NCBI GenBank assembly: GCA_037074765.1
Contig: JBAMDO010000001.1
Span: forward strand, 1 to 64,000
Length of the DNA stretch: 64,000 nt
Reading direction: 5' to 3'
Origin: Mansonella perstans
Lineage: Eukaryota > Nematoda > Chromadorea > Rhabditida > Onchocercidae
The position numbers and the translations under genes were made by a program. Positions 36,826 through 48,100 of this stretch are shown here, in pieces; within the stretch, counting starts at the first letter, position 1, and every line of letters starts with the position of its first letter. The notes below the pieces were generated by a model. It searched no databases. It saw only the letters and a program-made list of their open reading frames with translations, and was not told the DNA's origin.

Positions 36826-36978
36826 TCTCCGATTCATCAAATGAAATAGTCATTTACGATGGGTTAGTTAGTTATCCGATGTCGATTTAAAAACGATGAA
36901 ATTTTTATGGAAAAACGTTTAAATTTATCATTTACTTCTTTTCCTTACCGCTTATTTTTTTTCTTTTCTCACACAGTT

Positions 36979-37100
36979 ATTCTATTCTATCTGTTCTATC
37001 TTATTCTATTCTACTCTATCTATACTTGTATTTTAATTCTATTTTATTCTATTCAATTTTCTTCTATTTTACTTCTATTCCATCCTATTATATTCTATTT
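36979..37100. repeat. TTCTA-type pentanucleotide microsatellite
   Basis: About 120 bp of imperfect ttcta/ttttacttcta units. The long open frame over this stretch is only a product of the repeat. Confidence 0.85.
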
Positions 37101-37681
37101 TTTTATTTAAAGAAGAGAATTTGACAAGTTGTAAAAAATAAAGTTGCTAATTAACTATTTAATAATTTCCTTATTTTATCACTTTTTTCATTGTTCTTTC
37201 TTTTTATTCTTCAAAAAATTCGATTATAAATTTATTAGCTTAAGATGAGATGAGACTTTGGCAAATAGTTTTAATATCTTACTCATTTACTTAATATCAG
37301 GTTTAGTAACATTAATCGAATATTCTCAATGTAATAGTCGCGGTTCATTTTGATAATAATGTTAATTCATTTCCAATTTTCTTTTTGATTAATAATATTA
37401 GTGAATTGGATCGTTTCATTTTGTCTGTTTCTTGCTTTTAATTAATGTTTAAATCATATCAGAACGAATTGCATGGAATAATTTTATTTAGATTTAAAAG
37501 AATAAATTGTTTATTGTATGATCAAATTATATAAGCTTTAATTGACGCATTCTTTATTCATATTTTATTTGCCTTTTAATCTTTTTTTCTCTTCAAATAT
37601 ATATTCCACCTTTGTTGATTACTGTATTACAGTATCTTACCTAAATTCAGCATTTTCAACGGCAAGCATGATGGAAATGGT

Positions 37682-37765
37682 GAACGCAGACGGCAAAGAG
37701 AGCCATCTGTTGACAGTCATATATAGCAACTGTCATGGAGCTGCTCTCTTTATATGCCTGCGTTC
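37682..37765 (+). ncRNA. mir-281: mir-281 family microRNA precursor
   Basis: An 84-nt sequence folds into a hairpin. GAACGCAG (37682-37689) pairs with CTGCGTTC (37758-37765), AAAGAGAGC (37695-37703) with GCTCTCTTT (37743-37751), and TGACAGT (37711-37717) with ACTGTCA (37729-37735), leaving an 11-nt loop. The predicted 5p arm is 37696-37717 and the 3p arm 37730-37751. Both agree with miR-281 of insects and other protostomes as I recall them: 5p begins AAGAGAGC and ends GACAGT; 3p carries the TGTCATGGA core followed by TTGCTCTCTT-like sequence, here CTGCTCTCTT. The internal mismatch pattern between the two perfect stems is also as in that family. The locus stands alone, more than 5 kb from any protein gene. 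Expression cannot be judged from sequence. Confidence 0.9.
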
Positions 37766-40379
37766 TGAGTCTACCTCAATATTTAAAAAATTTATTGGAT
37801 TTAAAGGGAAAATATTAAAATTAAGAAAATTAACAACAAGATGATCTCATAATTAAAATTTGAAAATGTACGCATATCATTAATCTACGTATTTCACTAA
37901 TTTAATTTTATACTTAAGAATTTTATTTATGTTATTTATTTAAAATTTCGTTTTATTCATTTAAACTTAAATGATCAAAAATCTTACTTCGATTTACTTA
38001 CTTGACTTTAAAAAAAATTTTATCGTTCTTCTCTCAGTTCTTTTTGCAGCTGTACCATATCTAGCTTGCATTTGCACTCATATTACTATTTTTATCATTG
38101 TTTATCATGCTAATGTTTATCGCTATAATAAGATCAAGAAAATAGGCTGATAATCAAAGTGCATGTTTCAATTTGAAAATGCATGACAATAATAATTAGT
38201 TGAAAGTTAGTAAACATCGAAATACGCGTTCAATTTCAATCAATTCATTTTAAATCAATTTTCAGATTTAGCTAACATTGAATGAACGATAGTTTATAAG
38301 CATGCATTTTGCAAAAGGCGTTTCATTTTTGATTGCTTTGCTTGTATTTTTCAAATCGAAGTCGTACTGTTGGTCCTGTTTTTGTTCCTGTAGTAGATGA
38401 AATGTTTGCTTCGTTTTATAAATTTTTAATTTAACTTATTAAATACAAAATTCGTCTTTAATTCTTAAAAAAACATCCTTTAAAGAGATAAAAAAAAAAA
38501 AAAGGAGAAGCAAAAGGTGAAGAAATAGTAAAAAGAAAAAGATGAAAGTAAGATATTTTTAAGAAAACGAAAGGTTTATCTTTTTATTTTTGATGAGATT
38601 CAAAGATTAAAATAATGACCATTCATTTCTAATTGCAAATTGCTTTTTGTTGCAATAATATAAATTGTAAATAAATATTATTTGTTAATTTTAAGACAAT
38701 GTTTGAAAATATTTTATTCAAATGACAGCTACAGTACATCAGTTTTTCTTTTTTGAAAATTTTCATCCTTTCATTCATTTAGAATGATTGCGAAGAGATT
38801 CGAAAATGATATCTGTTAAAAAATAATAGTTATAAAATGGTGCGAGATATTCCGTAACAGATTTCAATAATTTTCAAAAAGTTTTAATCGTTTTTTTTAA
38901 AATTCATCCGAGTTTTTTAATTCATTTTGTCCTGTTTTTTTTTGAAAAAAAATATTAAGTGCAAGTTTCATTACCAAATGTGCTGGAATATTTGGTCATA
39001 GGACAGATTGAATCATTGAATCATTAAGACTTCAATTAATGTTATTCTTCACTGATCAGTTACAATATTTAATTTTTTGATGAAATCAATAAGTGCGTCA
39101 AAAAATAATATTTTTGACAATTCGAATGACATGCCTTACAAAATCAATTTAACTTATAATGTTAAAAGAGATTTTTAAAATGGAAGTTCTATTACCATTT
39201 ATTATATAACCAGAACAATAATGCATTCTGTTATAACAACGGGAAGAATTTTGTTTGACCGTAAAGACATATTCATTTGTTTGTTTGAATTGATATAACA
39301 TTGATTGAAAATCGTTTGTTTGATTTCATCGGTCTAAATTCAAAAACTCAACAGAATTGCTCAAAAGTTAGAATTTGCGAGAACTTAAAATTTGTTTAGT
39401 TGAAATGTCGCAATGTTATTATTTCGCTAATTCTTTTTTTGTTTCGATTCGATCAAAAAAACTATCACTTACGATGCGGCAGCATGTTAGTCTTCCAAAG
39501 TTGAACATTGGCTGTAAAAAATGTCATAAAAATCGATCGGAAAGTATTTGAAATTTCGTTGTTAAGAGAATGGATGAAAGATTACTTACTAATGACCATT
39601 TTAAAAATGCGACTGAAATTAAATAGTTGGCAAAAATTCCACTTTTTAGAATGGATTGATTATCTGATATCAACTACTGTTTGAAAAATGCATTTGAAAA
39701 AATTAATTTATCAAAATAATTTACCTGTTCAAATCCACTCAGTAACTTTCATAGAATAAAAGTTTAATTCGATTTCTGATTTAAAGTATTTTAAGAATTT
39801 TATGGCGACCTTTTTTCAATTTTTTTATTTTCATTGACTTATTAATTTTTTAAAATTTTTTGATCATAGAAAAATTTTTTATTTGACACTTTAGCAGATG
39901 TCATTATGTGTTAAGCAATCTTTGGAGAAGGAATTTAGAAGATAGCGGCTACTCAATGTAGCAATCAGAAATCAAGAATGATGAATATAAATTCAAGAAG
40001 AAAAGTCCTTTGTCAATTTGGTTAGTTATTGATATAATAGTAAAAAAAAAAGTTCATGATAGAATTCAGAAATGGACTTTACAAAATATGAAATTTGAAT
40101 CTGTTTGAACGGAATGGACCAACTGAAGGCATTCTACTCCGTGTAAAATTAACAAATGGCAATAAGTAACAAATATTATAATTTAATAATGCAAAATCTC
40201 GAAAGAATAATGTTATCATTTGCAGGAATTTTTTGGAGTAAGGCGAAGCAGGTCAGAGGAGAATTTCGCAAGGTCAACCAGTAGAGTGGACAAATACGAT
40301 AAAGAAGACGACATGTTGGTTATTCTAAAGCGAAGGCGTAAGATAATGAAGTTTGGAGGGGATGGAGTTTTCTAATCAT
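37766..40379. other. AT-rich interval with no supported gene
   Basis: The interval follows the mir-281 hairpin and probably includes part of its primary transcript. ORFs are short and broken in all frames. I recognise no further stable hairpin, tRNA or transposon ends. Confidence 0.5.
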
Positions 40380-40930
40380 AAGGTCAACTCTTGAGAGATG
40401 TCGTTCAGTTTTGGTTTTCCTGACCAATAGAGAGCGTACCTGCACTGAGTTCTTCAGGATTGACTTCCACATGGAAGAAATTCGGTGATGATTCATTGAG
40501 AGCGATTATGTCGGTGTTGGATCGTGACAGTTCATGGAAAATTAAAGCGGAACGATGTTCTGGACGCCTTCTGTATGTCATGTCAAGCAGAGTTCTAATT
40601 TTCCAACTTGAAATTATTGATCTGAAAGCATCTTTGGAGATAGGTATATGCTTTTGATTCATTTTTGTTTGACTGCGAACCGAACATGTTCGCCGACCGT
40701 GATTGGCTAACCGGATGAAGAGTCAAGCCATCTTTTCAAGTCCCTGAGCAAGTAGACTTACCTTGATGAAGCCACTTTGTCCGTTGCTACTACTACTTTG
40801 TTCGTTCAGGATGCTGACGAACAAGACTGCCATCTTCTAGTTAATATTAGTTGATCAAAGCTTGCCTGCATGCAGAGTTCGGTCTGTGGCTTTCAGTGCC
40901 ATTGTTACCTGTCGTTTCGTCTTCGTCTGT
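40380..40930 (-). pseudogene. Non-LTR retrotransposon relic (5' end and endonuclease start)
   Basis: On the minus strand an ORF starting at about 40662 reads KIRTLLDMTYRRRPEHRSAL and then a DIIALNES segment, the start of the apurinic-type endonuclease of RTE-like non-LTR elements. After about 40450 the similarity continues in another frame (a KTKTERHLS segment matching the usual GKPxTERRLSGVG), so a frameshift is present. Base composition is richer in GC than the surroundings. The upstream minus-strand sequence to about 40930 may be the element's 5' UTR. Non-functional. Confidence 0.65.
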
Positions 40931-41389
40931 CAAAAAGCTGCAAAACTTTTTAAGTGCGGATGAATCCTTTAAGCCTATGCAGTGAATTTTTTTATGTGAA
41001 GTATGCCATGCATCGGATTAGCCTCACTCTTTACTCTAGAGGTTCATCTGCCGGACCTAGCAAGTTTCGATGCTCAGTGAGATTTTCAGGATATAGATTT
41101 TGATCTTAAATGGATGCCATTGCAAGACTTATGGAGAGACTTATGGATTAGCATTTGCTCGGTTTGAAATGAAGGTTATTCTTCCTCTAGGATGATTCCT
41201 CGGACTGAGCAGTATATTTTTCTGATTTTTCGATTTGGACCTGTCTGGCATGGTAGACATGCCGAAACATAATCTACCATATGCATAGCTTACAACCGTA
41301 CAAGAAAATGTAAGTTCTTTACCTACGGCAAGGGGAAAAATCTGTGAAATAAATAAATGAACAGAAATTAAGCAATTGACAGGCTAATA

Positions 41390-41830
41390 GCAATGACATC
41401 TAAAATTACAGTCCTTGGTGACTTTAACTTCAAGGCTTTTAGGCTGCTATTGGTAGCTCTGTAGTGTAAGCCAAGCATAGCATTGGACACTGCAATAATA
41501 ACGACGCATTCTGCTAGAATTTTGTGCGCAACAACAGTTCACTAGCAGCCTGAAGGCAATATGAATTCATTCTCGTCTCAAACACTGCATTTCATTGACC
41601 ATCCTTAGTGCGCCAAATAGACGTTCGTGGTGTTCGTTATACATGCGTAATCTAGGGCTGGACATCCTGAATCCATTGTTTTGTACGTTGCAAAATTATC
41701 TCTACGTGAAGACCCACAGAGAAGAATCAAAATTAACAAACTTCATACAAATATAGTGAAAGAAGGTTTCAAGCAAATCTTTAGAACACCCACAGAGTCT
41801 TTTCCAGAGGCGCTTTAAAATCAATATCCT
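41390..41830 (+). pseudogene. Non-LTR retrotransposon relic (endonuclease C-terminal part)
   Basis: Plus-strand translation gives VLGDFNFKA (usual motif LGDFNARVG), then a segment like GHCNNND...NFVRNNS (usual GxxNDNGxxLLEFC), and RRIKINKLHTNIVKEGF near 41715-41760, resembling the linker after the endonuclease in RTE-like elements. Several in-frame stops and shifts show decay. Orientation is opposite to the relic at 40380-40930. Confidence 0.6.
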
Positions 41831-42074
41831 AGAATCTTGCGAAGAATCCTTTAGGTTTTCTACGAAGAAACACAGATTGGTTTGAGAAATCAACAGAATG
41901 TGATAGCAAAACAATCTTCGTCCAGAAAGTATGAGAAATTTTTTGATAATTCTTTCTTGCAAATGTCGTTATCTTTTTTACTACTGAATCTGCTTTTGTT
42001 AAATATTTTTTGTAATTAACAATATTTGCTTATTTTTATTACCTATGGTAATAGGTACCATTATATGTAACTAT

Positions 42075-42185
42075 TTTATTAATAATAACAATAATAATAA
42101 CAATGATTTTTCATCATCATATAATGATAACAACAACAATAACATTAAGATTGATAATGATAACAACAACAAATAAATTAATGTT
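42075..42185. repeat. AAT/AAC microsatellite
   Basis: Imperfect aataac and aacaac trinucleotide arrays of roughly 110 bp lie in an AT-rich stretch between two retrotransposon fragments. Confidence 0.8.
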
Positions 42186-43639
42186 AATAATATCAATAAT
42201 TACTGAAGTAATAATGTAAGCTAATAAAAGTTATCAATTCAAGGTATGGACAGGACTTCCTTCAATAACCCATAAATTCTTACACATCTTTTGACGAATT
42301 CTCTTTTATTAACTTACCTTCAAGGTATGGGAGGTTTTTTGACAATTCTTTTTTGCAAATGTAGTTGTCTTTTTTACCACGGAATCTATTTCTTTTATTC
42401 AATCTGTTTTCTCTTGTTTGCTTGGGTCATTGTTATTTTTACTTTCTAACAAGGACATCAATAATGGATTTTAACAATAATAAGTTCATTCCGATAGCAT
42501 TCATTTCAGTTTAATATTTGAAAAACAAATAAATTTTTTTTTTGAATTATTATTCAATAATATGTCAGTGATAGACAGTAAATTGCTCAGCAAGCGAATA
42601 TTTAAAAAAAATTTCACACTGTTATTTTTACTTCATGACTCATTATTAATGCAGATAATTAGTGAGAGTATGTCAAGGACCATGCAATATGTCTATGATT
42701 TTTTTAAAATAAGCTTGTGTTGAAATTTACCAGTATAAATTAAGCTGAAGCTTTAACTCAAACATAATGGAAGACAAGATACTTAAATCTGTTATAGAAA
42801 AGTGATTTATTCTTCTAATCAGAAAATATTGCCAAAAATTAATTTCTGATGAAAATACTATTAAACAATTAGAATAACTTGTCTGCCTAAAAAAATTTCA
42901 TTGAAATTCAAACAAAGAAAAAAAAGACTTAATCGTGACAAAAAAAACAAATAGACTTAAATTTTATATGACAATTTTCACAAAAATTTTGAAAATTTTA
43001 AGGCCTGAAACTTTAATAAGTTGCAAGAGTTGCTATTAAACAATAATGTTAAAAATAAATAAATTGAAAGTCCATTGAATCTTAAGAACTGTTTTGTTTT
43101 TTTCCATCAAAAAAAATTTTTAAAAGTTATATGTACATTTATAAAATGATAGTGAAGAAATTCAATTTAATGCCAGCTGTGTTTTTTATGCCGGTGTATT
43201 CAAAGAAACCAATCAGAATATGATATGCGCGCAATTGACCCAACGGTAGGCTCTCAGTGATTAATTATTATTACTGCCGAAATTTAACAACAATAATATA
43301 TCCATCCCACACCGTATCTTTCATTTAAAATTTTAAAGAAAAAATTGTCCCAAAATTTCTCCGCTAAAAACAACAGAGATTAAATTTTTTCAACAAAATT
43401 TATTTAATTTTATAAAATTTGTAGACTGTGTTGGAAATATTTCATCGCTTGATACAATTATTCAGGCAATAATAGAATCGGACGGATCGTAAAAAGAGAT
43501 ATTGTCCTAAATCCTGTATTATGATATTATGTTACGTGTATTCTCGATAAAAGTATCTCATAAAACTTTAATTATTGATTTTTTATTCATAGAGATAAAA
43601 ACGAAAAAAAATTTCAACATTTCAACGATCCCCACTTTT

Positions 43640-44130
43640 TGAGTAGTTCTGAAAACAGCGTTTGGATCGACACACCAAAGTCAAAGTCCTCTACTCAGTG
43701 AGGATGGTCATTTCGTTCTCGCACAAACCACTATTCTAAATCGATGGTCTGAATACTTCTAAGCTTTCTTTATCACCAATCGTATAAAAATCAAAAGTTC
43801 TGCAATTAAACAAATCGCTCAACGATAAAACGATAAAAACAAAAGGGTGAAAAGCATATCGCTGAAGCAGACTACGCTGAAGTAGAGAGATTCTTAAGGC
43901 GTAAAGCAATTGAAGAGAAAAGCAACTATGATTGATGGGATTTCATTTGAAGTTTGAAACATGGAGGTCATGCCCTCCATATTAAATTTTACGGGCTCGT
44001 TATGGATTACTGGGAGAAATGCCTGAATCACTATCAAGTTTGCATGCTGAAATCATGATTGTTATCTGCAGGAAAAAAGGAGAGACAAGTCAGAGTACTT
44101 TAAAAAAAACTTATATTCATGCTTATGCGA
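43640..44130 (+). pseudogene. Non-LTR retrotransposon relic (start of reverse transcriptase region)
   Basis: Plus-strand translation near 43695-43760 gives EDGHFVLAQTTILNRWSEYF, matching the DG-x-LL-x-IL-RWxEHF segment before the reverse transcriptase of RTE-like elements. In another frame KHGGHALHIKFYGLVMDYWE follows (about 43955-44020; usual KHGGxxL...W), then HAEIMIVICRKKGETSQ (about 44048-44095; usual RDAxIVxIYKKKGDKS). Frames change at least twice, so it is dead. Order and orientation suggest one element with the piece at 41390-41830, interrupted by about 1.8 kb of AT-rich sequence. Confidence 0.6.
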
Positions 44131-45121
44131 AATATGCATTCCTACCAGTAAGTTACGGATGGATACCAAACTCGTAGTACTTTTCACCGCAATATTTTTT
44201 CACCTGAATTTTCCAGAGAAAAACGTTAAGAATGACCTCTTTAATTAATTTAATTTAAATTTGACTTCTTCGCAATCTCTCCAACATTAATAACCGAATC
44301 TGGAATTGAAAATGCAGCAGTAAATCTAGAATCCATGATAATTGTATTATCAAGAACTATTTACCGGTCAACAGGTTAATTTACATTTGTTTGCAAAACG
44401 TTTAAAATATAATTTCTAAATATACCGTAATGCGATACGACATCGTCAAAAAACTTTTTGAAAAATTTAAAAACATGAATATAACCACGCAATTCTTCTG
44501 ACCTCAGATTAGAACAATTTATATTCAGCTACTTCTTAATTCCTGTATCAGTAACAGTACATTGATTTTAAATCAACCAAGGATTGATCTGTGCTTTTTT
44601 CTGCAGAGAAAAAAAAACTACAATTTAGCAGAAAATCAAATTCAGAAAAACAGCAACATGACCCATTAGTCAGGCATTTCAAATGAGTTTTGAAAATCAG
44701 TACAACAAATTAGGGACGTCAGTCATGCATTCCAGATGTTTCTAAAACACGGTATAAAAATGGTTTTTTCTTTGAGAAAGTTTCACAAAAAATTTTATTC
44801 AAATTCGAAACTTCAAAATCAAAACAGAAAAATATTTTTGTACATGAAAATGAATAATTTTCTAACACTCTCTCCTAAGTTATAAAAGTTTTAGAAAATG
44901 CCTAACAATTCATCCGTTCTTAAATGTTCAAGATGATGTTTTCTCTTTCTATTCTCACCTGGAAATGTCACCAACTTCGATTATCACAAAATCTCAAAAT
45001 TCACAAAGAAACAATGAAATTGGAAAAAAAATCACAAAATAACACCAAATTATTAAAAAATTTCGAAACTCACAAAAAAACCTAAACAAATAAAGAGAAA
45101 ACTAATAAGAATATCAGTAAA
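44131..45121. other. AT-rich 3' flank of the JADE gene
   Basis: No gene or RNA is supported. The interval includes the JADE 3' UTR (minus strand) and many poly-A and poly-T runs. Confidence 0.4.
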
Positions 45122-48100
45122 TTATGCCCGCAAACTATAACGACCCGATGTAAAAGATTCTTGGGAATTCTTGATAAACGTGTCCGCAGCGAAAAGAATC
45201 CTCTCCACGGCATATTTTCGGAAATGATGCGACAATCCGTTTCTTTCGCGAATGCGATTGCCTGTTGTTAAATGTTTCCGAGGAGGAGATAGCGATCTCG
45301 GCGACGAATGTGACTCCGGAAACGGTGCAACAAGGGAACTTTTCGCGGCATGCTTTCGGAAATGATACGACAATCCGTTCCTCTCACGAATGCGATTGCC
45401 CGTTGTTAAATGTTTCCGAGAAGGAGATGGCGATCTTGGCGACGAATGTGACTTCGGAGATGATGCAACGAGAGAACTTTTCTCGGCATTTTTTCGGAAA
45501 TGATACGAGAATCCGTTTCTTTCACGAATGCGATTGCTTGCTGTTAAATGTTTCCGAAGGGGAGATGGCGATTTCGGTGACGAATGTGATTCCGGAAACG
45601 ATGCAACAAGAGAATTTTTCTCGACATGTTTTCGGAAATGATACGAGAATCCGTTCCTTTCACGAATGCGATTGCCCGTTGTTAAATGTTTCCGAGAAGG
45701 AGATGGCGATCTCGGCGACGAATGTGACTTCGGAGATGATGCAACGAGAGAACTTTTCTCGGCATGTTTTCGGAAATGATACGAGAATCCGTTTCTTTCA
45801 CGAATGCGATTGCCTGCTGTTAAATGTTTCCGAGGAAGAGATGGCGATCTCGGCGATGAATGTGACTTCGGAGACAATGAAACAAGAGAACTTTTCGATG
45901 AAGAGGGAACATCACATGGATCTGATGATGCTTGTTGCATCGAGCTCACCATATGAATGAATCGTTCTAAGATTCTGCTGCTATGAAGAACATTCTTTTC
46001 AGTTAACATCTGATAAACACATTTGTATGTATCAATCCAGCATTGCAAAGCATGCAATTTAGTCTTCTCGCGTTTTTCTATCATATAACATAAATTCCGT
46101 GCCTATAATGAGCATAACAACATCAATAACATTAATCCTCGCAATATACTATTGCGGTGTAACACAAAGACAACAATCATTACATAGGATAGCAACTGAT
46201 ATTAACCTCCGATCTTAAAAATCTACTACAAAAAAAAAAAAAAAAAAAAACAGCACAAAAAAGAAAACAATCGGACTTTTATAAGACAATAACAGTATCT
46301 ACCAAAAAGATTAACCTTTTCCAAATTCTGCCGTATTACCGCTTCATATCTTTGTTTATCGGGAAGAACAGCAAAGGGAGAAGATCGCAAACGAAGAGCA
46401 ATTTGTCGCTCAACCTCCGATCTATCGCTTAGCATTGCTATATATCCATTATCAATACGACGCAATTTCCAGTATTCATAGATGTCCGAAACTACATCTT
46501 CGCTAAGTGATAGAACGCCCGCGATACCTTCTATAGTTGTGTATAAGAAAAACATACGTTCCATCTCTTGTGGCTGAAATTTTGTAATTCTATTCAAATC
46601 TGAATTGAATAAAATCATATCCAACATAAAATATAATAAAAATTATTATTGGAGAACAAAAGTCAGCAAATTTTTCTAAACAAATACCGTTAATGTATTC
46701 GCGCACAGGACATTTGGATTGCAGAATTTCAGATTGGAATGAAACATTTTCTCCAATGAATGGTCCCTACAGAGGCTAACCATTCGAACATTATCATCAT
46801 CATCATTCTTGTCACTATTGCCATCATCGTCATCATGCTCTATACGCATTATCTGACATCAAAAAACATTTTTTTAAAATTTAAACAGAAAAATGCCAGA
46901 ACAGATTTTGCATTTTTTATGTCCTACACTAAAAAATAAGACAAAGCATCTCATTAGGCAGCAATACATAAATCTTCTGCGCAGAAAGGTACACAACGGT
47001 TAAGAAAAGTAAGAAAACTTCTTCCTTTAGTTCTTTCAAAGAGGAATATTAAATTTAATGTTTATTATTAAATGGAATGTTCAGAAATCAAACAACGTAA
47101 AGACGGTTTGCGTTCGAAAGTTTTTCAAGTCTATAATCTTATTCACCTGTCCGCTGCGAAGTGCACAGCAAACATGGAAAGCAACTGTACATGTTTTTAT
47201 GGAACACTGAATACAAGCTCCTTGCTTCGTATTACATACCGAACATCTAAATTATGCCAAAATAAACATGCCGAAAAAAAAAACAGCCGAATTACGAATC
47301 TAGTTTTAAAAAAAGATTTATGAAGACGCATACAAAGTCTATCCTTAGCAGCAACTACCCCATAATAAAAAGTGATTTAGCTAAATTTGTGATGCAAGCT
47401 AATAGCGATTTTCTCAAACTTTAAAAACATAAAAAACCATTATTAAATGGCTTATGTTTAAAAATCTTCGCCGATCTTGTATAACATAAAAATTATACCT
47501 TAGTTTCCACCGTCCATAAGGTATATCGCAAATATTCGCAATCGGTTCACGATGAACAACATCCGTAAAACGCACTTCATTTATCCAAAGTGCGCAAACA
47601 ATATGTGCCCATATGTCACCTTCTCTTGTGCACTTCATTGCCCCACCCGTAAGTGGACACAACGCACACTGAGGAAAGGCCTTGAAATTTTTCATTCATT
47701 TAAAATATTTCAAGAATTCCAGAAAATATATACAAAACGAAAAAAAATAAGAAGTTGTCCATCAGCGTAACTATGACAGTATGCGTCCACAGATTTCTCA
47801 CGCTTAAATGCTATCTTCATCTGGAACTTCTAATTGGTATTCCATCAAGTAGTGAAAAACTGTACATTGTGGCCTAGAATCACGCATTTCTGGCAAAGCC
47901 ATTCATTTGGCGGGATGCAGTCAAGCCCGTAACAAGACTGATGTACACCCACGTTGCAACCATCACAGAATATAATTTTATCATCTTCTTCATAATCCGG
48001 CTGAAAATGTTTTTTAAAAGTAATTACCATTTCTCCCGTCTAAAAAACATTTATTGCATATTGTAAACACTGTACGAGTAATTTAAAAAGACAAATAATA

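Noticed and set aside
36907..37110. 67-codon ORF rich in Tyr/Phe/Leu
   Set aside because: Translation of a TTCTA microsatellite.
37542..37844. 100-codon plus-strand ORF
   Set aside because: It overlaps the mir-281 hairpin and has no coding composition; the base pairing explains the sequence better.
43960..43981. Small hairpin atggagg-tcatgc-cctccat as a regulatory RNA
   Set aside because: The stem is only 7 bp and it lies within the retrotransposon relic (KHGG codons); too short to support.
45265..45960. 231-codon plus-strand ORF as a gene
   Set aside because: It is exactly antisense to the in-frame JADE repeat array; openness follows from the repeat period and no gene signals surround it.
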